A stretch of 64,000 bases of DNA from Gammaproteobacteria bacterium (GCA_018262975.1 JADFDG010000003.1:124001-188000); one strand, 5' to 3'. Counted from the first letter of the stretch, positions 33,759 through 44,192 are shown. The notes: a model not told the origin generated them from the sequence alone. Numbers and translations: made by a program.

Positions 33759-34859
33759 ATGACGGGTCTGGCGGCAACACACAAGGACGATGACGAGCAG
33801 CGCCAGCACATCCGCCGCGTGGTGTGGGCTGGCCTGGTGGGTTCCGTTGCCCACCTGGTGCTGCTGTTCCTGACCCATGAGCTCGGCTTCTTTCGCGGTG
33901 ACTTCGACACCCTGACCGGCCTGGTCATCTTCCAGGCGTCCGGCTACATCGTGTTCTTCGCCTACATGCGCTCCGGCCGCAACCGCACGCATGCCGATCC
34001 GTCCATGACCATGCCCCTGCTGGTGTGGGCGACCACCGCCATCCTGGTGTCGGCCTACTTCGTCGACCAGGTGCGGCTGTGCGTGATGATCATGTTCTTC
34101 GTGTTCATGGTGGAAGGTGCCTTCCGCCTGCGGCTGCTCGACTTCGTGCTGCTGTCGGTCTACTGCGTGCTCGGTTACCTGTCGATCCTGTTCGTGGTCA
34201 AGGAACAGTTCCCGGAAAACATCGACCGCACGGCCGAACTGATCCAGTGGTTCGCGTTCACCCTGCTGACGGTCGGCTCGGTGGTGATGACGGCCGAGAT
34301 CAGCAGCATCCGTCACCAGCTCGAGCGCCGCAAGAAGCAGAACGAGACCGCCAAGGCGCGCATGGAGGAGCTGGCGATCAAGGACGAGCTGACCCAGCTG
34401 TTCAATCGTCGCCATGCCATGGAGTTGTTGCGCCACCACAAGGGCCTGGCGGACCGCGGTGCCTACGGATTCGCCGTGTGCTACGTCGACCTCGACCATT
34501 TCAAGCAGATCAACGACAACTTCGGCCACCACGTGGGCGACCTGGTCCTCAAGCGCTTCGCCCAGGCGGCGCTGGCCACGGTGTCGGACGTGGACCATGT
34601 CGCGCGCCTGGGTGGCGAGGAATTCGTGGTCATCTACGTGAAGACCGACCTGGATGCCGCCCTGCGCGCCTCCGAGCGCCTGCGCGAGGCCGTGTCCTCG
34701 ATCGATTTTGCCGACGTTGCCCCGCGCCTGCGCGTGTCGGCGTCGCTGGGTCTGACCCTCTACCGGCCCTCGGAGAAGCCCGAGGCGCTGCTGTCGCGGG
34801 CGGACGAGGCGCTGTATGCCTCCAAGCAGGGCGGAAGGAACCGCGTGACGGTCATCTGA
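33759..34859 (+). CDS. membrane diguanylate cyclase, first of a tandem pair
   Basis: A 366-residue protein with about six predicted helices in the first 190 residues and no recognised named sensor domain. A short coiled linker is followed by a GGDEF domain. The active-site loop is GGEEF at residues 285-289, so cyclase activity (two GTP to c-di-GMP) is expected. The inhibitory site is degraded: the position of the RxxD arginine is Ser (SDVD). The linker motif IKDELTQLFNRRH is nearly identical in the next gene, with which it forms an operon (13-base gap). Confidence 0.88.
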   Translation: MTGLAATHKDDDEQRQHIRRVVWAGLVGSVAHLVLLFLTHELGFFRGDFDTLTGLVIFQASGYIVFFAYMRSGRNRTHADPSMTMPLLVWATTAILVSAYFVDQVRLCVMIMFFVFMVEGAFRLRLLDFVLLSVYCVLGYLSILFVVKEQFPENIDRTAELIQWFAFTLLTVGSVVMTAEISSIRHQLERRKKQNETAKARMEELAIKDELTQLFNRRHAMELLRHHKGLADRGAYGFAVCYVDLDHFKQINDNFGHHVGDLVLKRFAQAALATVSDVDHVARLGGEEFVVIYVKTDLDAALRASERLREAVSSIDFADVAPRLRVSASLGLTLYRPSEKPEALLSRADEALYASKQGGRNRVTVI

Positions 34860-34872
34860 GGAGAACAGGGAC

Positions 34873-36018
34873 TTGAATGCCGAGGCGCTGGCGCGCGCAG
34901 AAGAAAGCAGGACATGGTTCCGGCACGGGCTGTTCGCCGCGTCCGGGAACCTGGTGCTCACGCTCATCTGCGTGGGCTACCTGGTGGGCGGTTATTTCCG
35001 CACGTCGCTGCCCGAGTTCGCGCTGCTGTTCGGCAGCGCCTGGATCGGGCAGGGGGTGTTGCTGTGGTTGATCGCCACCGGCCGCAGCCGTCGCTTCAGC
35101 GACCCGGCACTCACCGCCCCGCTGATGGTCTGGTCGACGGTGTTCATCCTCATTGCCGCCTATTACGTCGATGTCGGCGAACTGGCCGGCGGTACGCGGC
35201 TGTCCATCATGATGATGTTCTTCGCCGTGCTGCTGCTCGGTTCCTTCCGGCTGCGCACGCGCTGGTTCTACACCATCTCCACGCTCACCAACATAGGCTA
35301 TGCGTACGTGCTGTTCCTGGCGTTCACCGACCCGGAGATCTCCAAGGGGGTGACCGAGTCGGTGGAACTGGTGCAGTTGCTGATGTTCGCGTTCCTCACC
35401 ACGGTGTTCGCCCGCACCGGCGCGGCCATTGCCGCCCTGCAGCGCGGGCTGCACGACGAGAACGCCGCGCTGGAGGCCAACACGGCGCGCATCCGTGACC
35501 TCGCCATCCGCGACGAACTGACGCAGCTGTACAACCGGCGCCACGTCATGGAAGTGCTGCGCGAGCAGAAGTCGCTGGCGGATTCGGGTGGCTACGATTT
35601 CGTGGTCGGCTACATCGACCTCGACCACTTCAAGCGCATCAACGACACCTGGGGCCACGGCATCGGCGACATCGTGCTCAAGCGCTTCGCCGACATCCTG
35701 CGCAACAACGTGCGCGAGGTGGACTATGCTGGTCGCCTGGGCGGCGAGGAGTTCGTGGTGGTGCTGACGCGTACCCGGCTGGCCGACGCGCTGGTGGTCA
35801 CCGAGCGTATCCGCAAGGCCATCGAGACCGCTGATTTCAGCGACGTGCAGGACGGTCTGAAGGTCACCACGTCGGTGGGGGTCACCGCCTACGCGCGCGG
35901 GGAAACGCTGGAGGATGTGCTCGGCCGCGCCGACGCCTTCCTGTACCAGGCCAAGCAGGGCGGCCGGAACCGCGTGATGCACGGCGAGGCGACGCCCAGC
36001 AGGGTCGTCGCCCCGTAG
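34873..36018 (+). CDS. membrane diguanylate cyclase, second of a tandem pair, TTG start
   Basis: A 381-residue paralog of the previous gene with the same layout: about six helices, linker IRDELTQLYNRRH, then a GGDEF domain with GGEEF at residues 290-294. Unlike its neighbour it keeps the inhibitory site REVD, so product inhibition is expected. The frame has no ATG near its start; TTG at 34873 is used because GAGGAG lies eight bases before it. Its TAG stop codon is the TAG of a REP-like head (GTAG at 36015). Confidence 0.85.
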   Translation: MNAEALARAEESRTWFRHGLFAASGNLVLTLICVGYLVGGYFRTSLPEFALLFGSAWIGQGVLLWLIATGRSRRFSDPALTAPLMVWSTVFILIAAYYVDVGELAGGTRLSIMMMFFAVLLLGSFRLRTRWFYTISTLTNIGYAYVLFLAFTDPEISKGVTESVELVQLLMFAFLTTVFARTGAAIAALQRGLHDENAALEANTARIRDLAIRDELTQLYNRRHVMEVLREQKSLADSGGYDFVVGYIDLDHFKRINDTWGHGIGDIVLKRFADILRNNVREVDYAGRLGGEEFVVVLTRTRLADALVVTERIRKAIETADFSDVQDGLKVTTSVGVTAYARGETLEDVLGRADAFLYQAKQGGRNRVMHGEATPSRVVAP

Positions 36019-36041
36019 CCGGGGTGGGGGCGATGCCCCCG
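36015..36041 (+). repeat. REP element, variant overlapping a stop codon
   Basis: GTAG head, then a lengthened spacer and a GGGGGC-type hairpin (GGGGGC, GAT, GCCCCC). The head provides the TAG stop of the upstream diguanylate cyclase. Orientation is plus, reading away from the gene. Confidence 0.55.
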
Positions 36042-36065
36042 GGCCGGCGTTGGCGTCCGGACGGA

Positions 36066-36389
36066 TCAGTTGGCCGGCTTGGCCGCGCCCTTGAGGATCC
36101 CGTTCAGGTCGCCGGAGCGCGACAATTCCATCACGATGTCGCAGCCACCGACCAGTTCACCGTTGACCCACAGTTGCGGGAAGGTCGGCCAGTTGGCGTA
36201 TTTCGGCAGGTTGGCGCGGATTTCCGGCGCTTCCAGCACGTTGACGTAGGCGAACGGCTCGCCCACCGCCATCAGTGCCTGTACCGTCTGCGCGGAAAAA
36301 CCGCACTGCGGGAACTGCGGCGTGCCCTTCATGTAAAGGATGATCGGGTTTTCCTTAATCTGCTGCTCGATGACCTGCATGATGTCCAT
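36066..36389 (-). CDS. grxD: monothiol glutaredoxin, Grx4 type
   Basis: A 107-residue glutaredoxin with the monothiol active site CGFS (Cys29), preceded by MKGTPQFP and followed by the GSH-binding TFPQLWV and GGCDIV segments. Such proteins bind and transfer [2Fe-2S] clusters with glutathione. The start MDIMQVIEQQIKENP is the usual N-terminus; the frame is open upstream but without family similarity. It lies alone between the diguanylate cyclases and argD. Confidence 0.93.
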   Translation of the reverse strand: MDIMQVIEQQIKENPIILYMKGTPQFPQCGFSAQTVQALMAVGEPFAYVNVLEAPEIRANLPKYANWPTFPQLWVNGELVGGCDIVMELSRSGDLNGILKGAAKPAN

Positions 36390-36487
36390 GCGCTCGGGTT
36401 CCCGGGGCTGGTTGCGGAGGATGCCGATTCTACCAAGCACCCCCTGCCGCCACACGCAAAACAAGGCCCCAGCCCGCATGAGGCCAT

Positions 36488-36516
36488 TTGCACCCCCGGC
36501 CCCCGGTGGTTATTAT
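36488..36516 (+). promoter_or_regulatory. probable promoter of argD
   Basis: TTGCAC (36488-36493) and TATTAT (36511-36516) are exactly 17 bases apart. The start point would be near 36523, immediately ahead of the hairpin described next. No clear ArgR box is seen. Confidence 0.5.
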
Positions 36517-36527
36517 TCGTCCTCCTT

Positions 36528-36555
36528 CGGCAGCCTTGGCTGCCGTTTCTTTTTT
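36528..36555 (+). terminator. terminator-like hairpin in the argD leader
   Basis: CGGCAGC pairs with GCTGCCG around CTTG, followed by TTTCTTTTTT. It would begin about five bases into the predicted argD transcript and ends 36 bases before the start codon. It could be an attenuator, a 5' stabilising hairpin, or a terminator for a transcript from upstream. Confidence 0.6.
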
Positions 36556-36591
36556 GGCGAGGCGGCAACGGGCCGCCCGGGACGGTGAAAG

Positions 36592-37782
36592 ATGGCCGGT
36601 GAGCACCTGATGCCGACGTACGCGCGGCAGGCGGTCGGGTTTGCGCAGGGCGAAGGCGCCTGGCTGACGGACACCGACGGCAAGCGCTACCTCGATGCCA
36701 TCGCCGGCATCGCCGTGTGCAACCTCGGCCATGCCCACCCGGGCGTCACCGCCGCCATTACCCGCCAGGCCGCCACGTTGCTGCACACCTCCAACGTCTA
36801 CCGCATTCCGCTGCAGGAACAGGCGGCCGACGCGCTGTGCGCGGTGTCGGGCATGGAGAAGGTGTTCTTCTGCAATTCCGGCGCCGAAGCCAACGAGGCG
36901 GCGATCAAGATCGCGCGCCTGTACGGGCACAAGCGGGACATCGCGGTGCCGACGATCATCGTCATGGAAGGCGCCTTCCATGGCCGCACCATGGCCACGC
37001 TCACCGCCACCGGCAACCGCAAGGTGCAGGCCGGCTTCGAGCCGCTGGTGCAGGGCTTCGTGCGCGCGCCCTACAACGACCTCGAGGCCGTGCGGCAGAT
37101 CGCGAAGCACAACCGCGAAGTGGTCGCGGTGCTGGTGGAGCCGGTGCAGGGCGAGGGCGGCGTGGTGATTCCCTCGGACGATTACCTTGCCGGCTTGCGT
37201 GCCATCTGCGACGAGCACGGCTGGTTGCTGATGCTCGACGAGATCCAGACCGGCAACGGCCGTCTCGGTACCTACTTCGCCTACCAGCAGCAGGGCGTGC
37301 AGCCGGACGTGGTGACCACCGCCAAGGGGCTGGGCAACGGCGTGCCGGTGGGCGCCTGCCTGGCGCGCGGCAAGGCGGCGGATATCTTCGCGCCGGGCAA
37401 CCACGGCAGCACGTTCGGTGGCAACCCGCTGGCGTGCGCCGCGGCGCTGGCCGTCATCGAAGCGTTGCAGAAGGAAGGTGTGATGGCGCGCGTGCCGGCC
37501 CTGTCGGCACGCATCGCCGGTGGCCTGCGCGAGCACTTGGCCGGCGAGCCGGGCGTCACCGAGGTGCGCAACAAGGGCATGATGATCGGCGTGGTGCTCG
37601 ATCGTCCTTGCGGCGTGCTGGTGGCCAGGGCCAAGGATGCGGGCCTGTTGATCAACGTCACGGCGGACAAGGTGATCCGCTTGCTGCCGCCCCTGGTGTT
37701 CACCGATGCCGACGCCGACCTGCTGGTCGCCAAACTGTCGGCGCTGGTGCGCGAATTCCTGGCCGAACCGGTCGCGGCGTAA
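36592..37782 (+). CDS. argD: acetylornithine/succinyldiaminopimelate aminotransferase
   Basis: A 396-residue class-III PLP aminotransferase. It begins [17 protein letters not shown] and shows [15 protein letters not shown], the cofactor segment [15 protein letters not shown] and the PLP lysine in TTAKGLGNG (Lys245). It converts N-acetylglutamate semialdehyde to N-acetylornithine in arginine synthesis and usually also serves lysine synthesis. argF follows 35 bases later, so the two form an arginine operon; argG lies 1.8 kb further on. Confidence 0.93.
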   Translation: MAGEHLMPTYARQAVGFAQGEGAWLTDTDGKRYLDAIAGIAVCNLGHAHPGVTAAITRQAATLLHTSNVYRIPLQEQAADALCAVSGMEKVFFCNSGAEANEAAIKIARLYGHKRDIAVPTIIVMEGAFHGRTMATLTATGNRKVQAGFEPLVQGFVRAPYNDLEAVRQIAKHNREVVAVLVEPVQGEGGVVIPSDDYLAGLRAICDEHGWLLMLDEIQTGNGRLGTYFAYQQQGVQPDVVTTAKGLGNGVPVGACLARGKAADIFAPGNHGSTFGGNPLACAAALAVIEALQKEGVMARVPALSARIAGGLREHLAGEPGVTEVRNKGMMIGVVLDRPCGVLVARAKDAGLLINVTADKVIRLLPPLVFTDADADLLVAKLSALVREFLAEPVAA

Positions 37783-37817
37783 GCCGCCGCGCCGCGCTGT
37801 TTACGGAGACGTTGCCC

Positions 37818-38726
37818 ATGGCCGTCCGTCACTTCCTCACGCTGCTCGACCTGTCGCCCGCCGAACTCGAGGCGCTGATCGCGCGCGCGATCGAGTTGAA
37901 GAGCATGCAGCGCCGCGGCGAGATCTACGAACCGCTGAAGAACCGCGTGCTGGGCATGATCTTCGAGAAGTCCTCCACGCGCACCCGCGTGTCCTTCGAG
38001 GCGGCGATGATCCAGTTCGGCGGCGGCTCCATCTTCCTTTCGCCGCGCGACACCCAGCTCGGCCGCGGCGAGCCCATCGAGGACTCGGCGCGCGTGATGT
38101 CGCGCATGGTCGATGCGGTGATGATCCGCACCTTCGGCCACGACAAGGTGGAAACCTTCGCGAAATACTCGCGGGTGCCGGTGATCAATGCGCTCACCGA
38201 CGACCACCACCCCTGCCAGTTGCTGGCCGACATCCAGGCCTACGTGGAACACCGCGGCAGCATCCGCGGCAAGACCGTGGCCTGGATCGGCGACGGCAAC
38301 AACATGTGCAACTCGTTCATCCATGCCGCCGCGCAGTTCGACTTCCACCTGAACATCGCCTGCCCGGCCGGTTTCGAGCCCAACGGCGAGCTGCTGCTCA
38401 CGTACCGTGACCGCATCACGCTGACGCATGACCCGAAGGCGGCCGTGAAGGGCGCGCATCTGGTGGTGACCGACGTGTGGGCGAGCATGGGCCAGGAAGA
38501 GGAAGCCGAGGACCGCGCCGCGAAGTTCCGCGATTTCCAGGTGTCGCCGGCGCTGATGGACCTGGCGGCGAAGGACGCCCTGTTCATGCACTGCCTGCCG
38601 GCGCACCGCGGCGAGGAAGTCAGCGAGGACATGCTCGACGACCCGCGCTCGGTGGTGTGGGACGAGGCGGAGAACCGCCTGCACGCGCAGAAGGCGTTGC
38701 TGGAGTTCCTGCTGGTCAGCCGTTGA
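37818..38726 (+). CDS. argF: ornithine carbamoyltransferase
   Basis: A 302-residue enzyme that makes citrulline from ornithine and carbamoyl phosphate. The carbamoyl-phosphate site STRTR is at residues 53-57, the Zn/ornithine site is [10 protein letters not shown] near the C-terminus, and [11 protein letters not shown] matches the conserved HPxQ loop. ACGGAGA lies upstream of the ATG. It follows argD closely. Xanthomonads use an acetylornithine-specific variant; this sequence looks like the ordinary ornithine type, though specificity cannot be proved by eye. Confidence 0.93.
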   Translation: MAVRHFLTLLDLSPAELEALIARAIELKSMQRRGEIYEPLKNRVLGMIFEKSSTRTRVSFEAAMIQFGGGSIFLSPRDTQLGRGEPIEDSARVMSRMVDAVMIRTFGHDKVETFAKYSRVPVINALTDDHHPCQLLADIQAYVEHRGSIRGKTVAWIGDGNNMCNSFIHAAAQFDFHLNIACPAGFEPNGELLLTYRDRITLTHDPKAAVKGAHLVVTDVWASMGQEEEAEDRAAKFRDFQVSPALMDLAAKDALFMHCLPAHRGEEVSEDMLDDPRSVVWDEAENRLHAQKALLEFLLVSR

Positions 38727-38739
38727 CCGCCACGCGCAT

Positions 38740-38763
38740 GTAGAGAGGGGGCCATGCCCCCGA
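38740..38763 (+). repeat. REP element, canonical copy (left of inverted pair)
   Basis: A perfect copy with GTAGAGA head, 13 bases after the argF stop. It faces the next copy 24 bases away, a BIME-like inverted pair between convergent argF and rnt. Confidence 0.85.
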
Positions 38764-38787
38764 TTCATGCGGAGACGGGCAGAAGCA

Positions 38788-38811
38788 TCGGGGGCATGGC
38801 CCCCTCTCTAC
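38788..38811 (-). repeat. REP element, canonical copy providing the rnt stop codon
   Basis: A perfect copy on the minus strand. Its GTAG head contains the TAG stop codon of rnt (38810-38808). It pairs with the preceding copy as an inverted repeat. Confidence 0.85.
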
Positions 38812-39440
38812 AAAGAGCTTGGCGGCCAGCCGCCGAGCTCCTTCCACCGATTGACGATCCCGCAGAACAGCTCCGCCGTGCGTTCCGCATCGTAGGCGGC
38901 GCTGTGCGCGTGCGCGTTGTCGAAGGGAATGCCGGCCGCCTCGCAGGCTTTCGCCAGCACCGTCTGCCCGTAGGCCAGGCCCGCCAGCGTGGCGGTGTCG
39001 AAGCAGCTGAACGGGTGGAACGGGTCGCGCTTGATGGCGCAGCGATCCACCGCCGCGCGCACGAACCCCAGGTCGAAGAACGCGTTGTGCCCCACCAGGA
39101 TGGCGCGCTTGCAGCCTTCCTCGCGCACCCGCTGGCGCACCGGCTGGAAGATGGCTGCCAGTGCCTCGGCCTCCGGCACGGCGTTGCGTGCCGGGTCGTC
39201 GGGGTTGATGCCGGTGAAGGCCAGTGCCGAGGCCTCGAGGTTGGCCCCGGGGAACGGCTGCACGTTGCAGGCCACCACCGGTTCCGGCACCAGCAGGCCG
39301 TCGTCGGTCATGCGCAGGGTGACGGCGGCGATTTCCAGCAGGGCGTCGCGGCGGTTGTCGAAGCCGCCGGTTTCCACGTCGACGATGACCGGCAGGAAGC
39401 CGCGGAAGCGCTCGGCAAGGGGGCGGGGCTGGTCGGTCAT
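38808..39440 (-). CDS. rnt: ribonuclease T
   Basis: A 210-residue DEDD-family 3'-5' exonuclease that trims tRNA and other stable RNA ends. Catalytic motifs are [21 protein letters not shown] and the later [14 protein letters not shown]. Conserved phenylalanines in [14 protein letters not shown] fit RNase T rather than other DEDD enzymes. The stop TAG lies inside a REP element, so the last codons may have been altered by the insertion. It is divergent from argG. Confidence 0.92.
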   Translation of the reverse strand: MTDQPRPLAERFRGFLPVIVDVETGGFDNRRDALLEIAAVTLRMTDDGLLVPEPVVACNVQPFPGANLEASALAFTGINPDDPARNAVPEAEALAAIFQPVRQRVREEGCKRAILVGHNAFFDLGFVRAAVDRCAIKRDPFHPFSCFDTATLAGLAYGQTVLAKACEAAGIPFDNAHAHSAAYDAERTAELFCGIVNRWKELGGWPPSSL

Positions 39441-39533
39441 GGCGGGCCTCGGTGGGGGACGGGCATCCTAGGCCATATCGGCCCCCGAGTGAATTTCCGC
39501 CGGGCCGGCCACGCCGCTGCCGCGGCCCGCGGG

Positions 39534-39539
39534 TAGAAT
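39534..39539 (+). promoter_or_regulatory. possible -10 of argG
   Basis: TAGAAT in GGGTAGAATACGCG, a common -10 context in GC-rich gammaproteobacteria, 38 bases before the start codon. No good -35 is seen. Confidence 0.35.
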
Positions 39540-39576
39540 ACGCGCCGTCCGGAACCCCCCTGATACGGAGACCCCC

Positions 39577-40793
<1,217 letters not shown>

Positions 40794-40797
<4 letters not shown>

Positions 40798-41180
40798 CCC
40801 GCCTGCTCCACACCATGCTGCGCGTGGGCGACCTTGACCGGTCGCTGGATTTCTACACGCGCGTGCTCGGCATGAAACTGCTGCGGCGCAAGGACTACCC
40901 GGAAGGGAAGTTCACGCTCGCCTTCGTCGGTTACGGCGAGGAGAGCGACACGGCGGTGATCGAGCTGACGCATAACTGGGGCGTGGAGAAGTACGAGCTC
41001 GGCACGGCTTACGGCCACATCGCGCTGGGCGTCGACGACGTGTATGCGACGGTGGAACGGATCCGCGCCGCCGGTGGCAAGGTGGTGCGCGAGCCGGGCC
41101 CGATGAAGCACGGCACCACCGTGCTGGCCTTCGTCGAGGACCCGGACGGTTACCGCATCGAACTGCTTGGCAACCGCTGA
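40794..41180 (+). CDS. gloA: lactoylglutathione lyase (glyoxalase I)
   Basis: A 128-residue VOC-fold enzyme that converts the methylglyoxal-glutathione adduct to lactoylglutathione. Landmarks are [18 protein letters not shown], the metal-binding His in YGHIALGV and Glu in GYRIELL, and [11 protein letters not shown]. The ATG overlaps the argG stop (ATGA), so it is co-translated with an arginine gene, an unusual pairing without an obvious metabolic link. A bidirectional terminator lies 44 bases downstream. Confidence 0.93.
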
Positions 41181-41198
41181 ACCGCCTGTCACGCTCTT

Positions 41199-41222
41199 GT
41201 AGAGAGGGGGCCATGCCCCCGA
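41199..41222 (+). repeat. REP element, canonical copy after gloA
   Basis: A perfect 24-base copy with GTAGAGA head. It abuts the terminator that follows, so both hairpins lie in the gloA 3' end. Confidence 0.85.
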
Positions 41223-41224
41223 CA

Positions 41225-41252
41225 AAAAAGCCCCGGCATGCCGGGGCTTTTT
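41225..41252. terminator. bidirectional terminator between gloA and the lipoprotein gene
   Basis: AAAAAGCCCCGGC and GCCGGGGCTTTTT form a long stem around a two-base centre, with T runs on both strands. It serves the two convergent genes. Confidence 0.92.
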
Positions 41253-41270
41253 CGTTTCAGGACGCGTGGC

Positions 41271-42956
41271 TCAGGGCGTGACCACGTCGATGCTGTAGAT
41301 CGCCGTGGTGCCGCTGATCTCGTTGCCCACCAGCAGCAACGGATTGCCGTTCGGGCTCTGCGCGGCCGGCACGAACTGCATGCCTTCCGGGCCGAGGTCG
41401 CCGGCGTCCGCGGAGTCGACCGCCACCGTGAAGTCGCGGTCCAGCACGTACTGCACGAAGCGCGGGCTCTCCGGGTTGGTGATGTCGTAGATCATGATGC
41501 CGCCGATGCGCTCCAGGCCGATGAAGGCGAAGGTGCGGCCGTTGATCTCGCCCAGTGCCAGCGCTTCCGGCTCCGGCCCCTTGTTGTCGGAACGGTTGTC
41601 GAAGTCGTTGTTGTCGTTGCTGGCGTTGAAGTGCAGCGGCTCGCGCAGCGCGGTGATCACCTCGAAGTCGTCGCCGCTGTCCCATACCAGCTTGCCGTGG
41701 GCATCGCGGATGGAGAAGGAACGCGCGCCCGGTACGTACAGGGCGTCGTAATCACCATCGACGTCGCTGTCGCCGAGCGTGGTGGTGACGGTCAGGCGAC
41801 CGATGGCGTCCTTGAGGTTGTTGCCCGCCAGGTCCTTCCACTGGTCGAGGATGGGGTCGAGCGACAGCGAACTGACGCGCGCTTCCTCGCTGAAGCCGTC
41901 GTAATCGCGGGTGTCACCTTCGTTGGCCATCACCAGGTATGTCTGGCCGTTGAAGGTGTAGTTGGCGATGGTGTCCGGCTGGTACATGCCCAGCACCGGC
42001 CAGTTGAGGATGCGGATGGCCGGGTCGTCGCCGGCGGTGCCGAACGGGGCATCGTCGTCGATGTCGCGGTCGCTGGCATCCAGGCCGTAGCCGGGAATCA
42101 TGTGGTCCTTGAAGCCCAGCGTACTGATGGCCGCGACGTTGGCCGCGGCGATGTCGATGCGCGCGATGGCGTTGGCTTCCTGCAGCGTGACCCACGCGGT
42201 GGTGCTGTCGGCGGAAACGGTGATGTATTCAGGCTCCAGGTCCATGGCCACGGTGGCGCCCGGGCCATAGATGCGCACGCCGGCAGGCAGTTCGGCGTTG
42301 CGCGGGCCACCTGCGTTGAAGTCGGTGAAGGTGGCGGTGGCGACGGTGGGCGCGGCGGCGCCGGTGCTGATGTTGATGATGCTCACCGAGCCTTCCGGGT
42401 CGACGGTGTAGGCGTCGTTCGGCTCGCCCTCATTGGCGGTGAGCACGTACTTGCCGTCCGGCGTGAAGGTGACCATGTCCGGCAGCGCGCCGACTTCCAC
42501 CGCGTTGATGAACGCCAGGGTGGTGGCGTTGTAGAAGGCCACGTAGCCGTTGTCCTGTTTCACGGCGGCTTCGATGGCCACGGCGATCAGGTCGCCACGC
42601 ACCGCGACGCTGTTGGCAGCGCCGAGGTCGGCTGCCGGGATGCCCTGGTCGATGGCGACGTCGGCCGCCACGTCAAACGTCGAGGCCAGCACCGGTGCGG
42701 CCACGTCGGCGAGGTTCAGCACGTCGATGGTGCCGGCGAAGGCGTTCACCACGAAGGCGCGCTTGCTGGCCGGGTGAAAGCTGACGATTTCCGCGGCGCC
42801 TTCGGCGAATACGCCGGACGCATAGCGGCCGGCCAGGCTGGCGCGGATGTCGAAACTTTCGTAAGTGGTGACCTTGGTCACCTCGGTGGTTTCCTCGCAG
42901 CCGGCGAGGGCGGCAAGGGAGAGGGCGGCGACCAGGGGGCGGAAGGCAAAACGCAT
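41271..42956 (-). CDS. choice-of-anchor I family lipoprotein
   Basis: A 561-residue exported protein with lipobox LAGC (Cys20). The mature part starts with SLAGRYASGVFAEGAAEIVSFHP, typical of the choice-of-anchor I (alkaline-phosphatase-like beta-propeller) family. Further blade-like repeats include ALPDMVTFTPDGKYVLTANE and YLVMANEGDTRDYDGF. Family members are linked to phosphate scavenging, but the enzymatic activity is not settled. It is transcribed alone toward a shared terminator. Confidence 0.8.
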   Translation of the reverse strand: MRFAFRPLVAALSLAALAGCEETTEVTKVTTYESFDIRASLAGRYASGVFAEGAAEIVSFHPASKRAFVVNAFAGTIDVLNLADVAAPVLASTFDVAADVAIDQGIPAADLGAANSVAVRGDLIAVAIEAAVKQDNGYVAFYNATTLAFINAVEVGALPDMVTFTPDGKYVLTANEGEPNDAYTVDPEGSVSIINISTGAAAPTVATATFTDFNAGGPRNAELPAGVRIYGPGATVAMDLEPEYITVSADSTTAWVTLQEANAIARIDIAAANVAAISTLGFKDHMIPGYGLDASDRDIDDDAPFGTAGDDPAIRILNWPVLGMYQPDTIANYTFNGQTYLVMANEGDTRDYDGFSEEARVSSLSLDPILDQWKDLAGNNLKDAIGRLTVTTTLGDSDVDGDYDALYVPGARSFSIRDAHGKLVWDSGDDFEVITALREPLHFNASNDNNDFDNRSDNKGPEPEALALGEINGRTFAFIGLERIGGIMIYDITNPESPRFVQYVLDRDFTVAVDSADAGDLGPEGMQFVPAAQSPNGNPLLLVGNEISGTTAIYSIDVVTP

Positions 42957-43055
42957 GGCAGAGCTCCGTGATGCGTGCGGAGCGACAACCTTGCGTCGGT
43001 ATCATGCCGGCGGCATGACGCGGACATGTCGATTGCGTGACGGCAGAGCCGACCC

Positions 43056-43079
43056 GTAGAGAGGGGGCCATGCCCCCGA
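43056..43079 (+). repeat. REP element, canonical copy
   Basis: Perfect copy with GTAGAGA head. It forms an inverted pair with the copy at 43134 and encloses a terminator between them. Confidence 0.85.
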
Positions 43080-43100
43080 TGCTCTTGCCGCGTCGCACAA

Positions 43101-43127
43101 AAAAGCCCCGGGGATACCGGGGCTTTT
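43101..43127. terminator. bidirectional terminator inside a REP pair
   Basis: AAAAGCCCCGG pairs with CCGGGGCTTTT around GGATA, an 11-pair stem with T runs on both strands. It ends the minus-strand pdxH-yidB transcript. Confidence 0.9.
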
Positions 43128-43133
43128 CTTTTG

Positions 43134-43157
43134 TCGGGGGCATGGCCCCCTCGCTAC
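43134..43157 (-). repeat. REP element, canonical copy
   Basis: Perfect copy with GTAGCGA head, ten bases after the yidB stop; the right partner of the pair around the terminator. Confidence 0.85.
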
Positions 43158-43166
43158 ATGGGCGGC

Positions 43167-43577
43167 TTACTTCAGGAAGCCCTTGAGCAGCGAGGCGCCC
43201 TGCGCGAGCAGGTCCTGCGGGTTGCCGGACAGCGCGCCATTGGGTGACAGCTTGTCCACCAGGCCCGGCAGGTTCTGCGCGACCAGGTTCGACACCTGTT
43301 GCGGGTCGACGCCGAACTGTTTCGCCACCGCGGCGATCTGCGGGTTGCCCAGCGCCTTGGTGATCTGCTCGGCGGTCACCTGCACGTTCTGGCCGTTGCC
43401 CAGCCAGCTTTTCACGGCATCGCCCAGCCCGCCCTGCTGCAATTTCGCCAGCAGGCCGTCCAGGCCGCCGTTCTGCTGCATCAGTGCCTGCACGATCTGC
43501 AGCACGTTCGGCTGGCCGCCGCCGGCGCCACCGAGCGCGCCGCCGAGTTGCTTGCCCATTTCGTCGAGGAATCCCAT
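43167..43577 (-). CDS. yidB: YidB family (DUF937) protein
   Basis: A 136-residue small protein of the YidB/DUF937 family. It has a Gly-rich start (MGFLDEMGKQLGGALGG) and the segment GLGDAVKSWLGNGQN, plus AALGNP-like KALGNPQIAAVAKQFGVDPQQV. Its function is unknown in all bacteria. It lies 15 bases after pdxH on the same strand. Confidence 0.88.
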   Translation of the reverse strand: MGFLDEMGKQLGGALGGAGGGQPNVLQIVQALMQQNGGLDGLLAKLQQGGLGDAVKSWLGNGQNVQVTAEQITKALGNPQIAAVAKQFGVDPQQVSNLVAQNLPGLVDKLSPNGALSGNPQDLLAQGASLLKGFLK

Positions 43578-43592
43578 GGCACTCTCCTTGTC

Positions 43593-44192
43593 TTACGGGT
43601 TGAGGCGCTGGATGAACCAGTCGTCACCATCGCGCGTGTACTCGAAACGGTCGTGCAGGCGGTGCGCGCCGGCCTGCCAGAACTCGTAGCGCTCCGGGGT
43701 CACCCGGAAGCCGCCCCAGTAAGGCGGGCGCGGCACCGTGTCCGGATACTGCCGATCATACGCCGCGAAACGGTCCTCCAGCGTATCGCGTGCCGCCAGC
43801 GGGCGGCTCTGCTGCGAGGCCCACGCGCCCAGCTGGCTTTCGCGCGGGCGGCTGGCGAAGTAGGCGTCGTCCTCGGCGGCGGATGTCATTTCCACGCGGC
43901 CGTGGATCTGCACCTGGCGCGAGTTGTTCAGCCACTGGAAGTACAGTGCCGCGCGCTGCCCGGCCAGCAGGTGCCGGCCCTTGTTGCTCTCGCGGTTGGT
44001 GAAGAACACGAAGCCGTTGTCATCGAACTGCTTGAGCAGCACGGTGCGCGCCCACGGCTGCCCTTGCGGATCCACCGTGGCCACCACCATGGCGTTCACT
44101 TCCGGCGGCCGGGTGGCGGCCCACTCGTCGAACCAGAGGCGGAACTGCGCAACCGGATTGCGCTCAAGCCGGGAAATCAGGAGCGTGCTCAT
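43593..44192 (-). CDS. pdxH: pyridoxamine 5'-phosphate oxidase
   Basis: A 199-residue FMN-dependent oxidase producing pyridoxal 5'-phosphate. Conserved pieces are ARTVLLKQFDDNGFVFFTN, SNKGRHLLAGQRAALYF, RQVQIHGRVE, SRPRESQLGAWASQQS and the C-terminal FEYTRDGDDWFIQRLNP. Length is slightly short, with a brief N-terminus, as in several gammaproteobacteria. It probably forms a unit with yidB. Confidence 0.93.
   Translation of the reverse strand: MSTLLISRLERNPVAQFRLWFDEWAATRPPEVNAMVVATVDPQGQPWARTVLLKQFDDNGFVFFTNRESNKGRHLLAGQRAALYFQWLNNSRQVQIHGRVEMTSAAEDDAYFASRPRESQLGAWASQQSRPLAARDTLEDRFAAYDRQYPDTVPRPPYWGGFRVTPERYEFWQAGAHRLHDRFEYTRDGDDWFIQRLNP

Noticed and set aside
36390-36487. ArgR box ahead of argD
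   Set aside because: No convincing TGAAT...ATTCA palindrome is present.
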